Positions 9,871 to 17,595 of a stretch of DNA of 19,939 nucleotides are shown piece after piece (the stretch's first letter is position 1; the number at the start of each line of letters is the position of its first letter). The stretch comes from Candidatus Altarchaeales archaeon (lineage in GTDB: Archaea > Altiarchaeota > Altiarchaeia > IMC4 > QMZM01). The stretch lies in the NCBI GenBank assembly GCA_003663175.1, contig QMZM01000009.1:1-19939 (forward strand), read 5' to 3'. A program made the position numbers and the translations under genes. Below the pieces are notes generated by a model. That model was not told the DNA's origin. It searched no databases and was given only the letters and a program-made list of their open reading frames with translations.

Positions 9871-11511
9871 ATGGCGCAGATTGCGGGACAACCAATATTT
9901 ATCCTTCCAGAGGGGGCATTAAGAACCACTGGAAGAGATGCACAGAGGCAGAATATCATGGCTGCGAGGGCCGTTGCGGAGGCAATAAGAACTACTCTGG
10001 GACCCAAGGGAATGGATAAGATGCTTGTTGATGATTTGGGGGATGTTACAATAACAAACGATGGAGCGACAATTGTTGACGAGATGAATGTTGAGCATCC
10101 AGCGGCGAAGATGGTGGTTGAGGTTGCGAAGACACAAGATGATGAGGTCGGTGATGGGACAACCACGGCGGTGGTGCTTACCGGAGAGTTGTTAGCAAAC
10201 GCAGAAAAGTTACTCGATCAGGGAATTCACTCAACAGTAATCGCTCGTGGCTATAGGATGGCTGCTAATAAGGCACAGGAAATCCTAAGGGACATCGGAA
10301 ACAAGATTACATTAAAAGACAGAGATTTATTAAAGAAGATAGCGATAACAGCGATGACCGGAAAGGGTGCGGAGGCATCAAAGGAATTATTGGCAGAGTT
10401 GGCAGTTGATGCGATTACACAGATAGCAGAAAAAGAAAACGGTAAGATCGTAGTTGATATGGACAATGTAAAAGTGGAGAAGAAGGAGGGTGGAAGCATT
10501 GCAGATTCAGAGTTGATTCAGGGTGTTATTATAGACAAGGAGAGGGTTCATCCCGGGATGCCAAAGAAGGTAACTGATGCAAAGATTGCACTACTCGACA
10601 CAGCAATAGAGATAAAGGAAACAGAGACCGATGCAAAGATTCAGATAACAGATCCAAGTCAGTTACAGGCATTTGTTGCACAGGAGGAAAAGATACTGAA
10701 GGAGATGGTTGAAAACATTGCAAAGACCGGAGCAAATGTGGTGTTCTGCCAGAAGGGAATTGACGACTTAGCACAACACTTCTTGGCAAAGAAGGGCATA
10801 TTTGCCGTCAGAAGGGTTAAGAAATCGGACATGGAGAAGTTGGCAAAGGCAACGGGTGGAACAATAGTGACAAATCTCAAGGATTTATCTGCAGATGATT
10901 TGGGATATGCGAAGACAATCGAGGAGAGAAAGATTGCTGGCGATGAAATGGTTTTTGTTTCTGGGTGCAAGAATCCAAAGGCGGTGAGTTTCCTTGTCAG
11001 GGGCGGAACGGAGCATGTAGTTGATGAGGTGGAGAGAGCGGTGAAGGACGCACTTGGTGGAGTTGCGGCAGCATTAGAGCAGGGGATGGTAGTCTCCGGA
11101 GGTGGTGCAACTGAGATAGAGGTTGCAAGAAGACTCAAGGAGTATTCTGAGAGTGTTGGCGGAAGAGAGCAATTAGCAATAAATGCATTTGCAGATGCGA
11201 TCGAGATAATACCAAGGACATTGGCAGAGAGCACTGGACTTGATGCAATCGATATGTTGGTCAGGTTGAGAGCGGAGCACGATAAGGGTAAGGTAAACAG
11301 CGGCATCTTGGTTTTGGATGGCAAGATAGGTGATATGTGGGAGAACGGAGTCATAGAGCCACTTAAGATAAAGACCCAGGCTGTGAAGTCTGCGTCAGAG
11401 GCTGCAATAATGATTCTGAGGATAGACGATGTGATCTCAGCCTCAAAGACAAAAGAGGAGAAGACACCACCGATGCCAGAGGAAGGAGGTGGCTACGGAG
11501 GAGGCATGTAG
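9871..11511 (+). CDS. thermosome subunit (group II chaperonin)
   Basis: A 546-residue thermosome subunit, forming a double-ring ATP-driven folding chamber in the cytoplasm. From the ATG at 9871 the ATP-binding segments are TLGPKGMDK (42-50), NDGATI (63-68) and GDGTTTA (94-100), with D95 as the catalytic aspartate. Downstream VVSGGGATEIEVARR marks the second half of the equatorial domain. The tail is glycine- and methionine-rich (GGGYGGGM), as in many thermosomes. Only one subunit gene is seen here, so the ring may be homo-oligomeric or a partner may lie elsewhere. T-rich tracts follow the stop. Expression is probably linked to Hsp20 through the shared promoter element. Confidence 0.97.
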   Translation: MAQIAGQPIFILPEGALRTTGRDAQRQNIMAARAVAEAIRTTLGPKGMDKMLVDDLGDVTITNDGATIVDEMNVEHPAAKMVVEVAKTQDDEVGDGTTTAVVLTGELLANAEKLLDQGIHSTVIARGYRMAANKAQEILRDIGNKITLKDRDLLKKIAITAMTGKGAEASKELLAELAVDAITQIAEKENGKIVVDMDNVKVEKKEGGSIADSELIQGVIIDKERVHPGMPKKVTDAKIALLDTAIEIKETETDAKIQITDPSQLQAFVAQEEKILKEMVENIAKTGANVVFCQKGIDDLAQHFLAKKGIFAVRRVKKSDMEKLAKATGGTIVTNLKDLSADDLGYAKTIEERKIAGDEMVFVSGCKNPKAVSFLVRGGTEHVVDEVERAVKDALGGVAAALEQGMVVSGGGATEIEVARRLKEYSESVGGREQLAINAFADAIEIIPRTLAESTGLDAIDMLVRLRAEHDKGKVNSGILVLDGKIGDMWENGVIEPLKIKTQAVKSASEAAIMILRIDDVISASKTKEEKTPPMPEEGGGYGGGM

Positions 11512-11514
11512 ATT

Positions 11515-11560
11515 CTATTTTTTCTCAATAATTTTTTTATTTCTATTATTTTTTTAAATT
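11515..11560 (+). terminator. T-rich terminator after the thermosome gene
   Basis: Three runs of six or seven T residues fall within about 45 bases just after the stop, the usual archaeal intrinsic termination signal on the coding strand. No strong hairpin is needed or seen. Confidence 0.6.
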
Positions 11561-11595
11561 GTTATCTTGGCATCGAATTCTTAAGGGTGGTTGAA

Positions 11596-11742
11596 ATGCC
11601 ACGATGCTGTGAGAATTGCTGGTACTACGACAATTGTTCTAAGAAGAATGAATGCTGCGAGGATTGTGATTACTTTGAGGATGGTAAATGTAGATTCAAG
11701 CAGGATAAATACTCAGAGTGGGATTACGAGGAATATGGTTAA
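11596..11742 (+). CDS. small cysteine-rich protein, probable metal binder
   Basis: A 48-residue ORF from the ATG at 11596, with GGGTGG upstream as a plausible ribosome site. It has eight cysteines (4, 5, 8, 14, 20, 21, 24, 32) in two similar units: CCENCWYYDNC and CCEDCDYFEDGKC. The repeated CC-x2-C spacing followed by aromatic and acidic residues suggests a zinc ribbon or knuckle pair, or a metal-storage role. The C-terminal third is acidic and aromatic (EWDYEEYG). Its TAA overlaps the convergent kinase stop in a TTAA palindrome. I do not recognise a named family, and no larger ORF explains this segment. Confidence 0.7.
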   Translation: MPRCCENCWYYDNCSKKNECCEDCDYFEDGKCRFKQDKYSEWDYEEYG

Positions 11743-12659
11743 GAATAATTTCTTAGAATTTCTTCAGCATCTATCTTTTTTGGAAGCCCGTAACGTGCGC
11801 CAAACTTTTCAATACATCTGGCTGCGATCCAATTTCCCATGATGGCAGATTCCTTGATAGACATATTCTTTAATACTCCATATAGAAATCCCGCATTGAA
11901 TGCATCACCGGCACCTGTGGTATCTATGACATTTGCGGGAAATGATTTCACTCTAATTTCATCATCCAGATACCTAACATAACAGCCATCCTTTCCCAGG
12001 GTCACGACAACGATTCTGACTCCACTATCGATCAATGCTAAACTACCATCCCTATAATTCATATTTGTCAATTCCTCGATCTCAGATTTATTAAGGAATA
12101 TAATTTCAGTCCTTTCTATGATATCTATTAACTCATCGATGCCCTTCTTGGCATATAGATCACTCGGACAGAAACTTATCTTCGTTTTTGATTTATCTGA
12201 TTTCTTCACCAATATCTTCTGTATTTCTAATTGCCTCTCACCAATGAATGAACTCATATGCAAATACTTGGCGTTCTTCAAATATCTCAGATATTCATTT
12301 TTAAATTCTATGATGTCGTTCGTTCCCGGGTAGGGATAAAGGGTTCTTTCTCCGGTTTCATCAACAAATCCAATCACTAGACCTGTATTTGCATCGAGAA
12401 TTTCTATACATCCTGTATCAACACCATCTCTCTTGAATTCATTTAGTATGAATTCTCCCTCCAAATCGTTTCCAACCGCTCCAATGAATCCAGTCTTCAG
12501 TCCGAGTCTTGCTAATCCAGATATCGTGTTGGCTGCTGACCCTCCCGGGGACCTGTGAATCTCGATTATTGGTGTGTGTTCTCCCCTTCTTGCGAGCGTC
12601 TTTACTTTGCACAATATATCTAAATTCAATGCCCCAAAGCCGACAACATCAAATTTCAT
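11739..12659 (-). CDS. PfkB/ribokinase-family sugar or nucleoside kinase
   Basis: A 306-residue kinase of the ribokinase fold. PGGSAANTISGLARLG (38-53) is the N-terminal family signature for substrate binding, GAVGNDLEG follows at 60-68, and DTTGAGDAFNAG (246-257) is the C-terminal signature with catalytic base D252 and the anion hole. The substrate is not evident; archaeal members phosphorylate nucleosides, ribose or other sugars. It is the last gene of a tight minus-strand cluster, 20 bases after the Mth938-domain gene, and converges on the cysteine-rich ORF. Confidence 0.9.
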   Translation of the reverse strand: MKFDVVGFGALNLDILCKVKTLARRGEHTPIIEIHRSPGGSAANTISGLARLGLKTGFIGAVGNDLEGEFILNEFKRDGVDTGCIEILDANTGLVIGFVDETGERTLYPYPGTNDIIEFKNEYLRYLKNAKYLHMSSFIGERQLEIQKILVKKSDKSKTKISFCPSDLYAKKGIDELIDIIERTEIIFLNKSEIEELTNMNYRDGSLALIDSGVRIVVVTLGKDGCYVRYLDDEIRVKSFPANVIDTTGAGDAFNAGFLYGVLKNMSIKESAIMGNWIAARCIEKFGARYGLPKKIDAEEILRNYS

Positions 12660-12679
12660 TATATTATTAATTTATTAAT

Positions 12680-13030
12680 TTAACATGTTAGATGAAGTGC
12701 TGCAACGACCTTCTTGCCCACTTCTTTCTCTGAAATTTCATTATACCTCTCGCACGCAGTCCCAGTTTTCTCAACTATGACCTCTATACCCCTACTTCTC
12801 AGGGATTCGACCACCTCCTCTGGAACATCCATAAGACCATTAGCGCCGGTCCCGATTATGAGAATATCTACCCCTCGTTCTATTATCTCATTTAGGTCAT
12901 CGATGTCTAACCTGTGCCCCTCCTTTCTCCACCAGTTATCGATCACACGATTAGGGAATATAATAACATCACTCTCGTAAATTTTATTATTAATTTCGAT
13001 CCTTCCAAATTCATAATTATTTATTTTCAT
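12680..13030 (-). CDS. Mth938-domain (DUF498) protein
   Basis: A 116-residue single-domain protein. The features I recognise as the Mth938/DUF498 fold are the early strand FGRIEI, NWWRKEGHRLDIDDL (32-46) and ILIIGTGANGLMDVPEEVVE (55-74), a Rossmann-like glycine turn. Next come the GIEVIVEKTGTACERYNE segment and the C-terminal VVAALHLTC. Biochemical function of archaeal members is unknown; the mitochondrial relative NDUFAF3 is a complex I assembly factor. It lies 12 bases downstream of the HAD protein gene and 20 upstream of the kinase, so the three are probably co-transcribed. Confidence 0.85.
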   Translation of the reverse strand: MKINNYEFGRIEINNKIYESDVIIFPNRVIDNWWRKEGHRLDIDDLNEIIERGVDILIIGTGANGLMDVPEEVVESLRSRGIEVIVEKTGTACERYNEISEKEVGKKVVAALHLTC

Positions 13031-13042
13031 TCTATCGGGTTT

Positions 13043-14137
13043 TTATCCAAGTTTTGCAGCCTCCCCACGCATAAATTCCCTGAATTTTCTGTGTATCTCC
13101 ACAACGGATTTAATCTTCTCATCATCTGCATCTTCAAGGTTATGTAGATATGGCATCATAAATCCGGGTTCAGATTTCCTTTCAATTAGAAATTTCCTTA
13201 CATGCTCCGGAATAAATTCTTTTGGAATTCCCTCTGGATTCTCTTCAAATTTTTCCCTGTCAGATTCCCACCTCTTCACAACCCTCTTAACATTTGATTT
13301 TCCACCATTTGTATATGCGGATGTAATTATCAATAGAAATCTCATATCCGGAGATGCGAGACCAAAATTTGCATATGGGACTGCATAATCGTTTCCATTG
13401 AATACTATCGAAATTCCATCATTATGCCTGACAAAATCTAACATTTTATAATCGGTAATGCTGTCTCCAACCGCAATCATATCGGAAATCTTTTTATCAT
13501 TCATATTTGAAATTTTTATAACCGCATCTACCTTTCTACTTCCTCCAACGACACTTATCTTATTGATTATATTTCCAAAATCCGTTTTATTTATCTCCCG
13601 GTAATAAAATCTATCCAATCTCTCCTTGATCATCTCGTCATTCATCTCCAGATATAATCTCTCCAGGATGTCATTCTCCACATTTTCTATCAATTCCGCA
13701 TCTCTCTCCTTCATCTCAGTCTTCAACTCATCTAATGGTAGTGATGTGCAGAATGTCCTTTCTCTCGGGATTCCGACCCTTTCCGCAATATTGTAGGCAT
13801 GTTGCTCATAACTTGTGGAGATTATGTAGAGCCTCCAGCCTTCATCTCTTAATTTATGGATTGTATATTCAACCCCCGGTGTTAGTGATGCATTATCGGA
13901 GATTCCCCTGATATCCTCTTCAGATATGTCATGATAAATCAGGAATGGAACAATAAGTTTTAATGTATCCCCTGGCTCATAATTTTCCCTACCCTCTAAT
14001 GTAAGTATGTCATCATATCTGCTAATTACCTCAAATATCCTCTTCCCGTTCTTAATGAGACCCATAACCTCAAATGCGTTATCCTGGAGCGATATAGGAC
14101 CCTCCAAATCGAAGCAGATAATGTTTTTATTCTCCAT
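13043..14137 (-). CDS. HAD-superfamily phosphatase-like protein, COG4030/EhaR-like
   Basis: A 364-residue protein. HAD motif I is CFDLEGPIS (8-16), where the second acidic residue is Glu rather than Asp, as I recall for the archaeal COG4030 group, some of whose members are labelled subunit R of energy-converting hydrogenase A. Motif II is YIISTSYE (104-111), and the acidic motif IV is VGDSITDYKMLD (223-234), with a long helical cap between. No other hydrogenase subunit is encoded nearby, so the hydrogenase label should not be trusted; a small-molecule phosphatase is a simpler reading. GGCGGAA precedes the ATG. It heads the operon leading to the Mth938 and PfkB genes. Confidence 0.78.
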   Translation of the reverse strand: MENKNIICFDLEGPISLQDNAFEVMGLIKNGKRIFEVISRYDDILTLEGRENYEPGDTLKLIVPFLIYHDISEEDIRGISDNASLTPGVEYTIHKLRDEGWRLYIISTSYEQHAYNIAERVGIPRERTFCTSLPLDELKTEMKERDAELIENVENDILERLYLEMNDEMIKERLDRFYYREINKTDFGNIINKISVVGGSRKVDAVIKISNMNDKKISDMIAVGDSITDYKMLDFVRHNDGISIVFNGNDYAVPYANFGLASPDMRFLLIITSAYTNGGKSNVKRVVKRWESDREKFEENPEGIPKEFIPEHVRKFLIERKSEPGFMMPYLHNLEDADDEKIKSVVEIHRKFREFMRGEAAKLG

Positions 14138-14178
14138 TTCCGCCCAATTTACCCATCCCCATAATTTTTTAAATTTTC

Positions 14179-14187
14179 TTTATAATT
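14179..14187. promoter_or_regulatory. TATA element between divergent genes
   Basis: TTTATAATT sits in the 83-base divergent spacer. It can be read on either strand: 38 bases before the peptidase ATG on plus, and about 46 before the HAD gene ATG on minus. It may serve both directions, or one only. Confidence 0.35.
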
Positions 14188-14220
14188 ATTCATTGCATAA
14201 AAAATAAATTGAATTTTAAA

Positions 14221-15105
14221 ATGTTTGTCATCTACCTAATAATCGGCATTTCATTAATTTCATTAATTCTTGGGAGCATATTTGATTTAAAGAGTGGCGA
14301 GATACCCGAAGTAATTTCGAGGACATTCATATTTCTTATATTTTTGTTGGCATTTATAGAATCTATTGCAGATTCGAACCCTTCTATTCTTTTAGAGAGT
14401 TTGGGTATTGGTATTATTTACTTCTTATTTGGTTATATAATGTTCTATCTTGGTGAATGGGGTGGCGGAGATGTCAAATTACTCTCTGGAATTGGACTTT
14501 CCTTGGGTCTCCTGGGAGCGGAAGGTTATTTTGACGAAATGGAGGTATTCCCTTACTTTGTGAGTTATTTCATAAATATGGCGATCGTTTCTTCACCATA
14601 TGTTATTATCTACTCATTCATCCTCGGTTTAATTAATACCGAGGTCTTTGAGAAATTCAAGAACGATTTAAGGAATTTTCTAATGCTCGTGGCAATTATG
14701 GCATCTTTTCTGCCATCAATAATGGCAAATTCCCTTGGACTTCGAGAGATCGCACTTCTCTACCTAATGATTCCATTCCTACTCATTCTTTCAATCTACT
14801 TAAGGGCGGTTGAAAAAGTTGCACTGCAGAAGGAAATTAATGTAAATGATTTGAAGGAGGGAGACATCGTCGCAAATGATATAATCATTAATAATAAAAA
14901 AATTGCGCTCAGGAGGAATATCGAGGGTCTAACAAGGGAACAGATATCCGAAATCCAGAAATTGGCAAAAAAGGGCGAGATTTCGGAAGTAATAAGAATA
15001 AGGTGGGGTATAAAATTTGCACCAATATTGCTGTTTTCATACCTGCTCACGGTCCTTGTTGGAGATTTTCTTGAGATAATTGTGAGAATTGTGGTTGGTT
15101 CATAG
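14221..15105 (+). CDS. A24 prepilin/preflagellin peptidase family protein
   Basis: A 294-residue polytopic membrane aspartyl protease of the FlaK/TadV type, which removes the signal peptide from type IV pilin-like or archaellin precursors. The catalytic pair is D22, in FDLKSGEIPE right after the first membrane helix, and D84, in the GxGD-type motif WGGGDVKLLSG. About six hydrophobic segments are seen, including a long pair near 125-200. A soluble segment (about 200-270) lies before a last membrane helix and contains NDLKEGDIVANDI and EISEIQK-like residues; this insertion is common in archaeal family members. The ATG at 14221 is preferred over an in-frame TTG at 14209, since it lies closer to the expected transcript start. 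Confidence 0.88.
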   Translation: MFVIYLIIGISLISLILGSIFDLKSGEIPEVISRTFIFLIFLLAFIESIADSNPSILLESLGIGIIYFLFGYIMFYLGEWGGGDVKLLSGIGLSLGLLGAEGYFDEMEVFPYFVSYFINMAIVSSPYVIIYSFILGLINTEVFEKFKNDLRNFLMLVAIMASFLPSIMANSLGLREIALLYLMIPFLLILSIYLRAVEKVALQKEINVNDLKEGDIVANDIIINNKKIALRRNIEGLTREQISEIQKLAKKGEISEVIRIRWGIKFAPILLFSYLLTVLVGDFLEIIVRIVVGS

Positions 15106-15153
15106 ATTTATTAAAAATAAAAACCAAATTATATATCGAGAATAATCTAGAAA

Positions 15154-15789
15154 ATGACTGAGCACGAGATAGAGGTTGACGATATCGTTGATAAGGCTAT
15201 TTCTCAAAAAAGAAATGTTAAGGACATTTTGGTTGAGATGAAGGATACATCCGAATTAATGGTTGACCTTGCTTATTCCGCACTACTGACAAATAGTAAG
15301 GATATTGCGGAGGAGGTTCAGGAATTGGAGAGGAAGATGGATGATTTAAGATATGAAATAGAGAGTCTACTTTTATTATCTGCAAGAACGCCAAAGGATG
15401 CTGCGGACCTATCTGGAATATTGCATGTCGTTGTTGCGGCGGAGGATATTGCAGACTCTGCTGAGGAGATCGCAGATGTTGTTATAAGGGGTGTTGGTGA
15501 CCATCCGATATATCAAAAAATGCTTGGCGAGGCAGAGGAACAGGTTATAAGAGAGAGGGTGGGGGAAAACTCGGACCTCGTTGGAAAGACCCTCGGGGAA
15601 CTCAGAGTCTCCTCAAGAACTGGATGCTATATAAGGGCAATAAAGAGGGGCTCGGCATGGATATATAATCCAGACAAGGACACGAAGATTTTTGAGGGAG
15701 ATGTTTTAATTGCAATTGGTAGCGAGTCTGCAGTCGCAACGATAGCAAGACTCTGCAGGGGGGAGATTCATATTGATGAAGAGGAATGA
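15154..15789 (+). CDS. PhoU-domain and TrkA-C (RCK_C) protein
   Basis: A 211-residue cytoplasmic protein with two parts. Residues 1-115 are helical and PhoU-like, with long acidic amphipathic helices (ELMVDLAYSALLTNSKDIAE and an ELERKMDDLRYEIESLLLLS segment). Residues 125-205 form a TrkA-C domain (GKTLGELRVSSRTGCYIRAI, then FEGDVLIAIGSESAVATIA). This matches COG3273-type proteins, regulators of potassium or other cation channels and transporters. No channel gene is beside it, so its partner is unknown. It starts 48 bases after the peptidase gene and may be transcribed with it or from its own AT-rich spacer. Confidence 0.88.
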   Translation: MTEHEIEVDDIVDKAISQKRNVKDILVEMKDTSELMVDLAYSALLTNSKDIAEEVQELERKMDDLRYEIESLLLLSARTPKDAADLSGILHVVVAAEDIADSAEEIADVVIRGVGDHPIYQKMLGEAEEQVIRERVGENSDLVGKTLGELRVSSRTGCYIRAIKRGSAWIYNPDKDTKIFEGDVLIAIGSESAVATIARLCRGEIHIDEEE

Positions 15790-15832
15790 ATGCCGGGAGA
15801 AATTTATACAGAATTTGTGAATGAACAAAAAA

Positions 15833-17095
15833 TTAATCATTAATTCTCACGACTACCTTTTCATTATCACTCGAGACGATATCCTCCTTCGAGATTCTCT
15901 TTCTACCTACTTTCAAACCAATTAACTCCGAACCATCGAGTATTACTCTTGATATCCTTCCAATCCTATTGCCTTCCGTATCAAATACATCCTTCTTAGA
16001 AAATTTTTTCATTAAATTCTTTCTCATCTGAATTTCTTCAATGAACATATATTCTGTAATCTTCACGACACCCAGGAATATTATTATGCCGAGAAATATG
16101 GAAATTATGAAGTCTGTTACCTTTTCTTGACCGATCTGTCCCATCCAGAAGAAATTTGCTCCAGAACCTATAGTTGTTGCGACCAGAAATGCAAATGCCA
16201 TCAATATGAGGTCCCTCCTTATATTTAGATATTTCCTTGCATAATAATCATCGATTATCAATCCGATAATTGCAATTATAACGGCAATAAGTATTAGATT
16301 CATTGAGCCCTTAATAAATGCCGCCACCGCATAAAGATAATTGTCCGGTCTTCTTATGAGAATTTCATCATAACCGTAACCAAGGGCAATTATAAATGTT
16401 ATTCCCGAGATTATATAAGTCAGGGTGCTGATTCTCTCCATCGAGAAGGAATTTATAAATTCTGATGCCTTTGAAAAGAATTCCTCTTCATAACCAAAAC
16501 CCTTTATAAGCAAGTATATTCCGATTATCGCCAAGACTATATTTATCGCCAAGAACATTATTCCAAATGCGCCACCAATTGCCAGCAAGATTAAAACCAA
16601 GCCGGGAATTCCAAAGACTAAGCGGGCGAGATTTGGGTCATTTTCGATCTCTCTCAGGAATTCTATTATCTTGAAGTATGCCCTCTCCAACTCTTGGCTC
16701 TGTCTCACTATAACAGTTCTAACGGAACTTATCTTAATCCTCGATTCTATGATCGGTATGATCTGCTCATCCTCGGCGCCATCTGTCACGAGAATTGCAC
16801 TCTCTGGTTTAAATTTCTCGATTACTTCATCCAATTGTCTCGAAATTTCCATATCTGAAACGATTCCAACATTCTTATCCCCGGTGAGTGTCACAACCTC
16901 GGTATTTAGTTCCCTCGCTATCTTGACTGCTGAGAAGATGGCATTTACATCAGTATCCTCTGGATCTACCAATGCCAATGACTTTGCAACATCTAAATTC
17001 TTCTCTATACCAATAATGGGTCCATTAATGCCAGTTTTTCTCTTTATGTCGTCATCCCTGTCAACGCAGAGAACTATATTTTTTACCCTTTCCAT
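15833..17095 (-). CDS. DUF373 membrane protein with PRC-barrel-like tail
   Basis: A 420-residue DUF373 (COG2237) protein of unknown function. The soluble N-terminal part (1-150) begins NIVLCVDRDDDI and contains the conserved GPIIGIEKNLDVAKSLALVD, LTGDK and VTDGAEDEQIIPII segments, reminiscent of a Toprim- or NYN-like nucleotide-binding fold. About six membrane helices follow between 158 and 352. The tail (367-418) has FDTEGNRIGRISRV, LIGLKVGRKRIS and VVVRI, typical of a PRC-barrel domain. The ATG at 17095 follows a duplicated start context. Neighbours on both sides face the other way, so it stands alone. Confidence 0.85.
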   Translation of the reverse strand: MERVKNIVLCVDRDDDIKRKTGINGPIIGIEKNLDVAKSLALVDPEDTDVNAIFSAVKIARELNTEVVTLTGDKNVGIVSDMEISRQLDEVIEKFKPESAILVTDGAEDEQIIPIIESRIKISSVRTVIVRQSQELERAYFKIIEFLREIENDPNLARLVFGIPGLVLILLAIGGAFGIMFLAINIVLAIIGIYLLIKGFGYEEEFFSKASEFINSFSMERISTLTYIISGITFIIALGYGYDEILIRRPDNYLYAVAAFIKGSMNLILIAVIIAIIGLIIDDYYARKYLNIRRDLILMAFAFLVATTIGSGANFFWMGQIGQEKVTDFIISIFLGIIIFLGVVKITEYMFIEEIQMRKNLMKKFSKKDVFDTEGNRIGRISRVILDGSELIGLKVGRKRISKEDIVSSDNEKVVVRIND

Positions 17096-17126
17096 ACTCT
17101 TATTTTATTCTCATACTCTTATTTTA
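17093..17126 (-). repeat. direct repeat of the DUF373 start context
   Basis: TAAAATAAGAGTATG occurs twice on the minus strand, 19 bases apart (17112-17126 and 17093-17107). The upstream copy's ATG opens a four-codon frame, MRIK, that ends in TAA before the true start. The downstream copy carries the start of the DUF373 gene. Confidence 0.75.
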
Positions 17127-17132
17127 ATTTGG

Positions 17133-17140
17133 TTTTTATA
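17133..17140 (-). promoter_or_regulatory. TATA box for the DUF373 gene
   Basis: TATAAAAA on the minus strand. A start about 26 bases downstream falls at or next to the first, upstream ATG of the duplicated start context. Confidence 0.45.
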
Positions 17141-17197
17141 GATTATATTTCAAATAATAATGCACGCTTTATTTTTATTTTAAATATAAGTGATACC

Positions 17198-17205
17198 TAT
17201 AAATA
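17198..17205 (+). promoter_or_regulatory. TATA box for the MC1 gene
   Basis: TATAAATA lies 56 bases before the MC1 ATG. CTATG and CATAG flank five bases just downstream (about 17212-17226), between the TATA box and the expected start near 17227, and could be a small operator. A GGGTGAT ribosome site is at 17242-17248. Confidence 0.5.
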
Positions 17206-17253
17206 TACAATCTATGGAATACATAGGATTAAAAATTAACAGGGTGATATAAA

Positions 17254-17550
17254 ATGGCTGGAAAAATAAAATACTATGAATTGAGAGAGGGCGGAAAGAA
17301 ACATGTCTTTACCGGAAGGACACCAAGACAGGCTGCACTAAAGGCAGCTACGAGAGGATTTAAGGACATAAAACTGAGGGAAAGAGGAAGAAGAAATAAG
17401 GACGGAAGTTATTCAATACACGTCTTTGAAGGAAGTTATAAGGTGGTAGATGCGCCAGCAAACAGACCATCCTGGCTACCAGAAAAGGTAAAGAAGCCGG
17501 TCGTGAAGAAGGTATGCGTAAAGAGGGTTAAGAGCCTTTCTGAGATTTAA
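17254..17550 (+). CDS. chromosomal protein MC1
   Basis: A 98-residue architectural DNA-binding protein that bends and compacts DNA as a monomer. The match to Methanosarcina MC1 is clear along its length: YYELREGGKKHVFTGRTPRQ, then AALKAATRGFKDIKLRERGR, a VHVF-like segment (IHVFEG), and VDAPANRPSWLPEKVKKPVV with the conserved tryptophan used in DNA contact. Lysines and arginines are frequent, as expected. The region between the first strand and RLRERG is shorter than in Methanosarcina, and a small insert RNKDGSYS lengthens the following loop. It has its own promoter and ribosome site. MC1 is scattered among euryarchaea and is a useful lineage hint. Confidence 0.93.
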   Translation: MAGKIKYYELREGGKKHVFTGRTPRQAALKAATRGFKDIKLRERGRRNKDGSYSIHVFEGSYKVVDAPANRPSWLPEKVKKPVVKKVCVKRVKSLSEI

Positions 17551-17561
17551 TCCTCCTGATT

Positions 17562-17588
17562 CTTTTTCTTCTTATTTTTTTAATTTTT
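17562..17588 (+). terminator. T-rich terminator after the MC1 gene
   Basis: T-rich runs including eight T residues follow the MC1 stop. The next ATG is at 17596, so the same segment must also hold or precede any promoter for the PRPP synthetase gene; read-through from MC1 is possible. Confidence 0.45.
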
Positions 17589-17595
17589 GATTATA

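Noticed and set aside
10659..11354. A 231-residue open frame opposite the thermosome gene
   Set aside because: It mirrors the thermosome codons, is low in complexity (serine, alanine, proline) and lacks a start signal; it is a shadow of the real gene.
16671..17141. A 156-residue open frame opposite the DUF373 start
   Set aside because: Composition is serine-threonine-rich shadow sequence of the DUF373 gene, with no ribosome site or family features.
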